Assembly (NCBI GenBank): GCA_034506395.1
Contig: JAPDPQ010000006.1
Span: 1 to 64,000 of the forward strand
Length of the DNA: 64,000 nt
Direction: 5' to 3'
DNA from: a candidate division KSB1 bacterium
GTDB taxonomy: Bacteria; Zhuqueibacterota; Zhuqueibacteria; Thermofontimicrobiales; Thermofontimicrobiaceae
This document shows positions 17,255 to 25,338 of this stretch, piece by piece; position 1 is the stretch's first letter, and every line of letters starts with the position of its first letter. The position numbers and the translations under genes are program-made. The notes below the pieces were generated by a model. The model searched no databases, was not told the origin of the DNA, and saw only the letters and a program-made list of their open reading frames with translations.

Positions 17255-17632
17255 TTAAGCCTGATGAAGCTGGATGAGATTGCCGCACCCGTCCTCAAAC
17301 AAGGTCTGAATCCCCCATTCGGTTTTGGTCGGTTCACTGCGAAAGGCGATCCCCTGTCCTTTGAGTCGCTCATATTCAGCATTGATGTCATTCGTGCCGA
17401 ACACAATCACTGGAATACCAGCTTTGAACACTTGTTCCTGATACGTTTTCGCAATTGGATTGTTATTTGGCTCAAGAAGGAGGCTCGTCCCATTCGGTTC
17501 TTCGGGAGAGGCAACGACGGCTAATTGAGCTTCTGGAATGTACACTTTTTTGATGAAACCAAGTTTTTCAGTATAAATTTGAAACGCCTTGATCGGGTCA
17601 TCCACAAAGATACTGGTCAATGCGATTTTCAT
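17255..17632 (-). CDS. VOC-family (glyoxalase/bleomycin resistance-like) protein
   Basis: The 125-residue protein starts MKIALTSIFVDDPIKAFQIY, the typical first beta-alpha unit of a VOC module. It ends with TLFEDGCGNLIQLHQ, where the DGCGN loop and glutamine replace the usual DPDGN..E metal-site pattern. Two babbab modules fill the length, so it would act as a dimer. Such proteins include lyases, dioxygenases and antibiotic-binding proteins; the function here is unknown. It stands alone between two intergenic regions of more than 500 bp. Confidence 0.8.
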   Translation of the reverse strand: MKIALTSIFVDDPIKAFQIYTEKLGFIKKVYIPEAQLAVVASPEEPNGTSLLLEPNNNPIAKTYQEQVFKAGIPVIVFGTNDINAEYERLKGQGIAFRSEPTKTEWGIQTLFEDGCGNLIQLHQA

Positions 17633-18162
17633 GCTTTTCTTTTCCTCATTTTTGTTTAACTAGCATCGGTTTGGGTCGATCATCCGAAATTTGCGTTCGA
17701 GGGGGAGTCGCTCAAAATGACCTTGGCTGACTTGCTCAGCAATGATATATTTGCGAAGCTTTTTTTCACCACCAAAATCGACCCATAGTTCTCATGAGAA
17801 TTTTTCCGTGGAATCAAATACGATCCTCTTAGCATGGAGTTAAATTATCGCCAATAATCTATCAATTTTTTTCTAACAGTCAAGCGAAATTTTTTCTTTT
17901 CTGAAATAGATCACAATAGAATTCTAAACTATCCAATTGTTCATACGACCGAGCAAATTCATACTGAATAATCGATACAATTTTGTCAATAGTTGACCCT
18001 ACTGCCCTGGCAATTTAGATTTATATCCACGTAATCATATTCAGATATTGTGAAATATATCCCAGAGCATTTCTTTAAGCCAAGCGAACTTCTCAAGTTA
18101 AGAGACAGCTTTGCAAGATTCACGGTTGCGTGGGATGATCGGTTAAATGTCGCGCGATGCGA
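17633..18162. other. Intergenic region, nothing recognised
   Basis: About 530 bp of AT-rich sequence between the VOC gene and the NHL-repeat gene, both on the minus strand. No frame with a ribosome-binding site, repeat, RNA gene or clear terminator was seen. Confidence 0.4.
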
Positions 18163-19602
18163 TTATCGGGCAAACTCACCGGTGATGGTCTTGGAAAAAT
18201 AATGATAGGATGAATAAGTGGGCTCGATCCTATATTTCACTGAATAATGACCGGGAGGAATCGATTTCGTTGGCTGATATAATGGGGATGGCTGATAACC
18301 TTCTTTTTCAAACACGGAATCGGGTACAGCCCACACATGGCCAGCCCAATAATCACTTTGCCAACCAGAAAAATGAAATTGTCTTATGAACAATCGTGTC
18401 ACCAACAGTTTCCGCTCATCCAAAATATCTACAGTGACGAACGAGGGTTCGGTAAGAAAATATTTAAATTCAATCAGCTCTTGGGCTGGATGGGTGATCA
18501 CCTGGAAATCGAAACAATCCGTGCCGATCCAATAATACTGCGCACCCCATTTCTCAGCGACAAATACCTGCCCAAACCGGCGATAGATCGTAATACCGCG
18601 CGGCTCGATGAACTGCTTATCGTCGCTGCCGTAGCTGCCATAGCTGGTCAAATAGTTGAGACGATGATCGAATTTGTGAATGCAATGATTGCGAGTATCT
18701 GTTGCATAGATATTATTGTAATAGTCCAGAGCCAGATAAGCCAGTTGAGCATTGGGATAGCCAAATTCGCGTGTCGAAACAGCTCGGATGAATTTGCCCT
18801 GAAGCGTGAATATCTGAATTCGCGAATGATTAAGATCGATGATCACGACCAGTTCTTCATGAAAATAGTTCCACAGCTCATTTTTATCGACCAAAGCGAT
18901 AGCCGTAGGTTGATGGAGCTGACCAGGTGCTTGGCCTTTTTTGCCCCAAGAACCGAGGTATTCAAGTTCGGAAGAGAAAATTTGCACGCGATGGTTTCCA
19001 GTATCGACAACAAATACGGTACCTTTGGAGTCGACCGCGACGTCATGGGGCTCGGTGAAGTAAGCTGGTCCGGTTCCCAATTGTCCCACGCTTTTGTCAA
19101 ATTTCAGCTCATGACCTGGATTAAAAAACTTTACCACACGATGATGCCCGGTATCGGCGACATACACCTCACCCAGATCATTAGCAGCAATACCACGCGG
19201 CCGATGCAATCGCCTCTCGCCAGTTTCATCCAGACCGTAGATTCCGATCGATTTCATCGAGGTATTGTAGATGATACAGTCCTGGCCTGAATTAACGCCG
19301 TATACCGTCACTTCATCGTCGTCACTGGTCCTGGTGGTGTCCTCCCAGGCTTTTAATCGCACCACTGCCAGCCCCTGTGGGTCCATAAATTTGGCTCTGT
19401 TTTGCGTAAACAAAAACAGATGAAACCGCGTCGCTTTGCGAATGCCGTACGTGTGCAAGAAACTGGGAAACACCAAGGTAGTCGGATCCTTGGGATTCGA
19501 CCGTTTGTTTGGGGTGTTGCTCGGACTAGCCATCCCAATGGCGCAAGCGATCGAGAATGTCCAAAAGATTATGATGTGGGTTCGGGGTGAAAGTGTTGCC
19601 AT
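18163..19602 (-). CDS. Exported NHL-repeat beta-propeller protein
   Basis: The 479-residue protein has an N-terminal hydrophobic segment (HIIIFWTFSIACAIGMA) that looks like a signal peptide or anchor. At least four NHL repeats follow, for example GIAANDLGEVYVADTGHHRV, DVAVDSKGTVFVVDTGNHRV and LALDYYNNIYATDTRNHCI. The C-terminal about 110 residues form a separate beta-rich domain (VTVDILDERKLLV ... IPPGHYSVKYRIE), like a FlgD-type Ig fold. NHL propellers usually bind proteins, glycans or RNA; no enzymatic motif is visible. The start lies inside the 3' end of uvrC (34-bp overlap), so it is probably co-transcribed with uvrC. Confidence 0.8.
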   Translation of the reverse strand: MATLSPRTHIIIFWTFSIACAIGMASPSNTPNKRSNPKDPTTLVFPSFLHTYGIRKATRFHLFLFTQNRAKFMDPQGLAVVRLKAWEDTTRTSDDDEVTVYGVNSGQDCIIYNTSMKSIGIYGLDETGERRLHRPRGIAANDLGEVYVADTGHHRVVKFFNPGHELKFDKSVGQLGTGPAYFTEPHDVAVDSKGTVFVVDTGNHRVQIFSSELEYLGSWGKKGQAPGQLHQPTAIALVDKNELWNYFHEELVVIIDLNHSRIQIFTLQGKFIRAVSTREFGYPNAQLAYLALDYYNNIYATDTRNHCIHKFDHRLNYLTSYGSYGSDDKQFIEPRGITIYRRFGQVFVAEKWGAQYYWIGTDCFDFQVITHPAQELIEFKYFLTEPSFVTVDILDERKLLVTRLFIRQFHFSGWQSDYWAGHVWAVPDSVFEKEGYQPSPLYQPTKSIPPGHYSVKYRIEPTYSSYHYFSKTITGEFAR

Positions 19603-21401
19603 ATTCTCTCTGCTAAGGTTGCTGGAATGCCTTTGACCTGCTTGATCTCATCCAAAGAGGCGGCCATAAGATTTTTCAATGAGCCGAAATGGGTGATCAG
19701 CCGCTTTCGGCGCATGGCGCCAATTCCGGGAATGCTGTCCAACTCGGATCTCACAGCCCGCTTGCTGCGCAATTTTCGATGATAGGTGATGGCAAAACGA
19801 TGGGCTTCGTCGCGGATCTGCTGCAACAATCGTAGCCCAGAAGAAGTTTTTGGAATATTCTGGGGCTCTGATGCACCTGGCACGAACACTTCATTCAACC
19901 GTTTGGCCAAGGCAATCACTGGTTGCTCGGTCAGATTGAGGTGAGCTAATGCCTCCAGTGCGGCCGATAGCTGGCCTTTTCCTCCGTCCACCAATATTAG
20001 ATCGGGGAGCGGCTCTTGTTGTTCTAATACTCGGCGATAGCGCCGTTGGATGGCCTCTGCCATCATGGCAAAATCATCGGGCGTGGCTTTGCTGCGGATC
20101 TTGAAGCGACGATAATCGGATTTACGCGGCTGGCCATTGACGAAGGTGACCAATGAAGCGGTGGCATCGGTGCCATGAATATTTGAAATATCGAATGCCT
20201 CAATCCGAAGCGGCGGTTTGTCAAGCCTGAGATCGCGTTGCAACGCCTTCACTGCATGGGGGACATAATCTTTATCTTTCAATTTCTGAAGCTTCAGCTC
20301 TTCCAACAGTAGTTTGGCATTCTGTTCTGCCATCTTCAACAACTTGGCCTTCTCGCCCCGCTGCGGAAAGAGCAATTGTACAGTTGAGCCAGATTTTTCG
20401 GAAAGCCACTGGGCAATCTGGGCACGATCTTCCAATTGAATCGGCAGATAGATCTCATTCGGGACAAAATCCGCATGCATATAAAAGCGGATCACCAGAT
20501 GGCTCATCACTCGATCCAGCGTCTCCCCTTCCACTCCGTCAAGATAAAAGTGCTGCCGACCAATCACGCGACCTTGGCGGACCTTAAACATGACCGCACA
20601 GGCGTCATTGTCTTCGGCATAAATTGCAAACAGATCGCGATCAATCGGTTCCGGAGTGATCACCTTTTGCTTATACTGAAAATCCTTAATCGCATTAATT
20701 TGATCGCGCACTCGCGCCGCTTTTTCAAATTGCAGCGACTCCGCATAGCGGTTCATCTGCTGGGTCAATTGCTCAACCACAATTCGATCCCGACCATTGA
20801 TGAAATCGATGATATTTTTGACGATTTGCCCGTAATCCTCCTGGCTGATGAATCCCTCACAAGGCCCCATACATTTTTTTATGTGATAATTTAGACAGAC
20901 CTTGAACTTCCCAGCCCGGATCGTTTCATCGGTCAAATTGAGATTGCAACTTCGAATTGGGAAGATCCGCTTGATCGTTTTCAACAACTCGCGCATCGAA
21001 CGGACATCGGTGTAAGGCCCGAAGTATTTGGAACCGTCGTTGACGATCCTGCGCGTGGGAAAAATGCGCGGATATGGCTCGTTGGTCACTCGGATGTAGG
21101 GGAAACTTTTATCGTCCTTTAAATTGACATTATAGCGCGGCTTGTACTCTTTGATCAAATTAGCTTCTAAAATCAGCGCTTCGATCTCCGAATCTGTCAC
21201 AATAGTTTCTACATCATGGATTTTCGACCGCAGGCGCTGTAGCTTCGGATCGTCGATCTTGCCGCTTTGAAAATAGGACCTCACCCGATTCCGCAGCACC
21301 AATGCCTTGCCCACATAGATCACTTTTTTATTTTTATCTTTGAACAGATAAACGCCTGGCAACCGCGGCAAATTTTCAAGTTTTTCTTCTAACGCTGTCA
21401 T
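19569..21401 (-). CDS. uvrC: Excinuclease ABC subunit C (UvrC)
   Basis: UvrC makes the 3' and 5' cuts in nucleotide excision repair. The 610-residue protein has the GIY-YIG domain at the N-terminus (LPGVYLFKDKNKKVIYVGKA), a UVR motif (RYAESLQFEKAARVRDQI) that contacts UvrB, an RNase H-like endonuclease domain (EAFDISNIHGTDATASLVTF, then LILVDGGKGQL), and a C-terminal helix-hairpin-helix pair (IPGIGAMRRKRLITHFGS). Length is normal. The exported NHL-repeat gene overlaps its end. An array of 7-bp repeats lies about 100 bp upstream of its start. Confidence 0.97.
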   Translation of the reverse strand: MTALEEKLENLPRLPGVYLFKDKNKKVIYVGKALVLRNRVRSYFQSGKIDDPKLQRLRSKIHDVETIVTDSEIEALILEANLIKEYKPRYNVNLKDDKSFPYIRVTNEPYPRIFPTRRIVNDGSKYFGPYTDVRSMRELLKTIKRIFPIRSCNLNLTDETIRAGKFKVCLNYHIKKCMGPCEGFISQEDYGQIVKNIIDFINGRDRIVVEQLTQQMNRYAESLQFEKAARVRDQINAIKDFQYKQKVITPEPIDRDLFAIYAEDNDACAVMFKVRQGRVIGRQHFYLDGVEGETLDRVMSHLVIRFYMHADFVPNEIYLPIQLEDRAQIAQWLSEKSGSTVQLLFPQRGEKAKLLKMAEQNAKLLLEELKLQKLKDKDYVPHAVKALQRDLRLDKPPLRIEAFDISNIHGTDATASLVTFVNGQPRKSDYRRFKIRSKATPDDFAMMAEAIQRRYRRVLEQQEPLPDLILVDGGKGQLSAALEALAHLNLTEQPVIALAKRLNEVFVPGASEPQNIPKTSSGLRLLQQIRDEAHRFAITYHRKLRSKRAVRSELDSIPGIGAMRRKRLITHFGSLKNLMAASLDEIKQVKGIPATLAERIWQHFHPEPTS

Positions 21402-21954
21402 ATCTCATCGGTTTCGGTTTATAAACCTTCTTAGCTATTCATTTTTTCTCTCATTGATATTTCTACAACAAAAACTCCTATTACCTAAATTCATCACGAA
21501 TTACTGATCACTGATTACTGATTACTGATTACTGATCACTGATCACTGATCACAGATTAGTGATAACGGACCGTTGGCCCATTTCCAATCCGAGTTATTT
21601 TAAACTTTTTCCTCTGAAAAATCAAGCGAAATTTTGAGAACTGGATTGATCCAAAAAATTCATGAAAAAATTCTTGATTCTGGTCTAAATTTTTTTTATT
21701 ATGAAACCAGTTTTTGAGGAAGCGCATAAAATTTGGAACGAGTCCTTTATGTCCCGTTTCACAACTCATGTTGTTCTGAAATGCGGTGATCGGTAAAGCG
21801 AACCAAAGGCCACCCCTCAGTAAAAACTTTTGATGAAAAATTGAAGTGATCAACCTATACAAAGCACCAAGTGGATTGTAACGGCATAAGCGTCAGCGAA
21901 CAAAAACGATCTGAGTAAAACACAATGCAATTATTGCATCGCGCAAGGAGGGAT
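21402..21954. other. Divergent intergenic region between uvrC and the M28 peptidase gene
   Basis: About 550 bp that should hold the promoters of uvrC (leftwards) and of the peptidase gene (rightwards). It contains the 7-bp repeat array at 21500-21569. The remaining sequence is AT-rich. A 101-codon minus-strand frame there has no ribosome-binding site or recognisable product and is not called. Confidence 0.4.
21500..21569. repeat. Tandem 7-bp repeat array, ATTACTG orientation
   Basis: Ten consecutive 7-bp units: ATTACTG, ATCACTG, ATTACTG three times, ATCACTG twice, then decaying ATCACAG, ATTAGTG, ATAACGG. The phase is kept throughout. A second array with the reverse-complement units lies at 23214-23290, so the M28 peptidase gene is enclosed by inverted arrays. 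Each ATTACTGATCACTG pair also has a TGATCA palindrome. Confidence 0.93.
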
Positions 21955-23181
21955 ATGAGGATCAAACGGATTATCGGCGAACTTTGCATTTTGAAACATC
22001 GAGCTTCGGCTTCTGCAAACGAGCGTAAGGCTGCTGAACATATCTATCAAATCATGCGAAACATCGGTTTGGTCGCCACCATTGATGAATTTAAATCGCA
22101 ACAACGAATGACTTGGGAATTGGCGACGATCATGTTTCTTTTCATCGCAGAAGTGGTTCTTTATTTTTTTGTGCCAATAGGCTCAGTAGCTGTCGGTGTG
22201 GTTGCTTCAATCTTATTTTGGGGATATTTCACCAATCAATTTAAACCTCTGGCACCGCTGTTCCGTCATGCACAATCATGCAATGTCGTTGGTCATCTTA
22301 ACAATCCTCATGCCTCCTACAAAGTTATTTTCACGGCGCATCATGACACCGCCCGATCCGGTCCGTTATGGAACCCAAAAACCGTCGCTAACTTTCGGCT
22401 CAATTTTCTCATCGGTACATCTGTTCTTGTCCTGCTTCAAATTTTCGTCCTCTTAAAATTGCTCTCCATCAATGGGCCAATTTTAAAACTGCTGGTCATT
22501 CTTTCTGGCATTTATGTTTTGGGCAATATTGTGGTATTGCTGGTCGCTGGGTTGCGAGGTGAGCTGGTTCAGGGCGCCTCGGACAATGCCTCGGGAGTAG
22601 CTGTGATGCTGGATATCGCCGCCCGATTAAAAGAACAATCTTTTCCTGCTATTGAATTCTGGTTTGTAGCAACCGGAAGCGAAGAGGTAGGTGCGGTAGG
22701 CATGGCGCACTTTATGAGAAGTTATGCCGCAGAGCTCTCGAAAGAAAGCTGCTATTTCATCAATTTCGACAATCTTGGGGCAGGAACGCCGCATTATTTT
22801 CTTGGCGAGGGGATGTTAAATTTCTATCGATTTTCCCCCGATTTGATCGCCGCTGCCGAACAGGCTGCACAGCTCAAACAATTTATGAGAATCACACCAG
22901 CCAAATATCGACTTGCCTACACGGATGCAATTGTTCCTGCGAGTCGCGGCTATCACGCCATTTTAATTCTGGCGCTTGATGATCGGGAGCTGATCCCGAA
23001 TTGGCATTGGCCCAGCGACACGGTCAATAACATTGATCTAACGACACCGCAAATTGCTGCGGATTTTGCAATGGAAATGGTCAAAAAGCTCCATGACATG
23101 CTCCAATCCAGGATCCAAAAGCGACAAGCTGAACTAGCACAGATTAGAAAAGAACTAGCTGACAATTCGGAGAATCTTTAG
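21955..23181 (+). CDS. M28-family zinc aminopeptidase, membrane-associated
   Basis: The 408-residue protein begins at 21955, where AAGGAGGGAT directly precedes the ATG; an ATG 30 bp upstream has no such signal. M28 metal-site motifs are visible: TAHHDTARSG (about 126-135), SDNASGVAVM (about 209-218), ATGSEEVG (about 239-246) and a late YTDAIVPASRG. Two hydrophobic stretches around residues 55-95 and a pair around 145-200 insert membrane segments into or beside the catalytic domain, so the enzyme is probably membrane-bound. It would trim N-terminal residues from peptides. It stands alone between inverted 7-bp repeat arrays. Confidence 0.85.
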   Translation: MRIKRIIGELCILKHRASASANERKAAEHIYQIMRNIGLVATIDEFKSQQRMTWELATIMFLFIAEVVLYFFVPIGSVAVGVVASILFWGYFTNQFKPLAPLFRHAQSCNVVGHLNNPHASYKVIFTAHHDTARSGPLWNPKTVANFRLNFLIGTSVLVLLQIFVLLKLLSINGPILKLLVILSGIYVLGNIVVLLVAGLRGELVQGASDNASGVAVMLDIAARLKEQSFPAIEFWFVATGSEEVGAVGMAHFMRSYAAELSKESCYFINFDNLGAGTPHYFLGEGMLNFYRFSPDLIAAAEQAAQLKQFMRITPAKYRLAYTDAIVPASRGYHAILILALDDRELIPNWHWPSDTVNNIDLTTPQIAADFAMEMVKKLHDMLQSRIQKRQAELAQIRKELADNSENL

Positions 23182-23213
23182 TAAAAGTGGTCAGTGATAA
23201 TAAAAAAAAAAAT

Positions 23214-23290
23214 CAGTAATCAGTGATCAGAAATCAGTGATGAGTGATCAGTGATCAGTAATCAGTTATCATTGAGCAGTAAGTGGTGAT
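23214..23290. repeat. Tandem 7-bp repeat array, CAGTAAT orientation
   Basis: Eleven consecutive 7-bp units starting CAGTAAT, CAGTGAT, CAGAAAT, CAGTGAT, GAGTGAT, CAGTGAT, CAGTAAT, CAGTTAT and then decaying. These are the reverse complement of the units at 21500-21569. The array begins 32 bp after the peptidase stop codon, behind a short A tract. The rest of the gap to 23540 is AT-rich and without recognisable features. Confidence 0.93.
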
Positions 23291-23540
23291 TATCAATTGG
23301 ATATCACTGGGAAAGATGTTGAGGTTACATTTTGACCGCGGAAGCATTGCCCAAACGCTTAATAATTTATTTCTGAAATCTTCTTAGAAAACTGCGATTC
23401 TTTGAATTTCTACTCCTTTTTTCCGCAAAAACCCCATGATGATTGTATGGTATAAGCGAAACGTGTTAACCATGTTTTGCATACCGATTTTCATCCTTCC
23501 TAAGACTGATAAAAAATAACTCTGTGCGCGGGGGGGCGTT

Positions 23541-24875
23541 ATGAGCACAATATTCCGTTTTTTGCCTGCAGTATTTCTACTGCTTAGTATTGTAATTCTA
23601 TTCAGTGGAACTGTTCAAGCCCAACTATTATTCGAAGAAAATTTCGATTATCCAGAAGGCGATAAGCTAACCGATCATGGCTGGGTCGCCCACAGCGGGG
23701 CAGGCACTAACCCCATCACGGTTGCTTCGCCTGGACTCACTTACACTAACTATCCATCAATTATTGGCAATGCAGCACTTCTGGATAATACCGGTGAAGA
23801 TGTGAATCGCAATTTTTTGGAACAAAATAGCGGTGTATTTTATGTTTCATTTCTCGTCAATATCGCAAATATGCCGAGGGCGGATTATTTTCTTCACCTG
23901 GGTCCGACCAATTTGGGATCTAATTACTTTGCAAAGGTCTGGTCAAAAAAGGATGAGTCTGGGAATATCGAATTTTCTCTTACGAAAAAAAGCAATACGC
24001 CAGTTGAGTACACAGATAATAACTACAGTCTTAATACTACTTATCTCTTGGTAATAAAATATGAATTCGTCTCGGGCAGCACCAATGACTTGCTAAGCCT
24101 TTTCGTGTTTGCTGACCCGAACCTGCCAATAAGCGAGCCATCAGTGCCCACACTCGGCCCAATCAATGAGAGTTCACAGAGCGATCCATCGAATCTTGGC
24201 ACAATTGCCTTGCGACAATTTAATGAAGATCAAAATATAATTATTGATGGAATCCGCATAGGCCTGTCATGGCGCGATGCTCCAGTGCCAGTGGAGCTCA
24301 CCAATTTCGCAGCAACGGTGATTAATCAACAAGTTCGTCTAACCTGGACCACCGCTACGGAAACCGAAAACCTGGGGTTTCATTTGTTCCGCAGCCTCGA
24401 ACCAGAGAAGGATTATCAACAAATCACCCACGAATTGATCAAAGGCAGCGGCAGCTCGGCGCAGGCACACTCCTATTCGTTCATCGATCGCAACGTACAG
24501 CCCAGCCAAACCTACTACTACAAGCTGGCCGATGTGGATTATTCGGGCAACATGCGCTTCCATGGCCCGATTTCGGTGACGGTCGATGCGAAGCCGTCTG
24601 GTTATTCCTTGAGCCAGAACTATCCCAATCCGTTCAATCCCGAAACGGCCATTAATTTCTCATTGAAGGAAGCGGGCAAGGTGACTCTAAAAATCTATAA
24701 CCTGCAAGGCCAACTGGTGCGCACGCTGGTAGATGAAGAGAAATTGGCTGGTAGCTATTCGGTGATGTGGAATGGGACCGCGGACAATGGCGCAAAATTG
24801 GCCAGCGGGATTTATTATTACACGCTGAAGGTCAATGGTTTTGAGGCATCAAAGAAATTAGCACTGATAAAATGA
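23541..24875 (+). CDS. Secreted protein with lectin-like domain, Fn3-like domain and FNPET-type C-terminal sorting module
   Basis: The 444-residue protein starts with a signal peptide (FLPAVFLLLSIVILFSGTVQA, cleaved near residue 28; abbreviated here). About 220 residues follow that look like a concanavalin-A-type jelly roll (LLFEENFDYPEGDKLTDHGW ... IIIDGIRIGLSW). From about residue 253 comes an Fn3-like domain (VELTNFAATVINQQVRLTW, then TATETENLGFHLFRS). The last about 90 residues are a FlgD-like module opening with SLSQNYPNPFNPETAINFSL, the signature used for type IX-like export in this part of the tree. A run of seven G lies just before the ATG. Ligand and role are unknown; surface glycan binding is plausible. 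Confidence 0.82.
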   Translation: MSTIFRFLPAVFLLLSIVILFSGTVQAQLLFEENFDYPEGDKLTDHGWVAHSGAGTNPITVASPGLTYTNYPSIIGNAALLDNTGEDVNRNFLEQNSGVFYVSFLVNIANMPRADYFLHLGPTNLGSNYFAKVWSKKDESGNIEFSLTKKSNTPVEYTDNNYSLNTTYLLVIKYEFVSGSTNDLLSLFVFADPNLPISEPSVPTLGPINESSQSDPSNLGTIALRQFNEDQNIIIDGIRIGLSWRDAPVPVELTNFAATVINQQVRLTWTTATETENLGFHLFRSLEPEKDYQQITHELIKGSGSSAQAHSYSFIDRNVQPSQTYYYKLADVDYSGNMRFHGPISVTVDAKPSGYSLSQNYPNPFNPETAINFSLKEAGKVTLKIYNLQGQLVRTLVDEEKLAGSYSVMWNGTADNGAKLASGIYYYTLKVNGFEASKKLALIK

Positions 24876-25338
24876 TTTGAATTCGGGGAGAAAAAATATT
24901 TGACCTTTTCTTCAGCTTCAAAATTCGTGGAAGAGCACTAAAATTCAAAACCGCGATCCCCAAAAAGGGTTTCTTGAAACAATTTTCTGTTTCAATTGCT
25001 CATGGTCCTGAATTGCATTGAGGAGTCCTTTCATACATCAAACGCTACAAAAAAAATCGAGCTGGAATTTATTCTCAATACGGACTAATCGGAAAGGAGG
25101 TGATTACGAGCTCTTTGGAAACCGTGTTGATTTCATCATTAATTAACTGATTCCCTGAATTTATAAAATGCCAATAAAATGCGCTAAAGGCTTTTTGTGT
25201 TTGAGAACCAGGGAAAGCTTTAGTAATTGAGAAGCAATTCCATGGTCTTTCGGCCCGCTTCGCTGACCAATTTTAAATCGCATTTTGCATTTTATGATTT
25301 CGGGTATTCACTCATCTAAAATTGAAGGGGGCAAAATC
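24876..25338 (+). other. Long untranslated or intergenic region with an orphan strong Shine-Dalgarno
   Basis: About 460 bp between two secreted-protein genes, with no supported gene. At 25094-25105 the sequence AAAGGAGGTGAT is an almost complete match to the anti-Shine-Dalgarno partner, but no ATG follows at a normal distance. TTG at 25113 opens an 11-codon frame ending at an in-frame TGA (METVLISSLIN), a possible leader peptide. No terminator was recognised. Confidence 0.35.

Noticed and set aside
21557-21862. 101-codon minus-strand frame next to the 7-bp repeat array
   Set aside because: Its end is made of repeat units and the remainder is low-complexity; no start signal.
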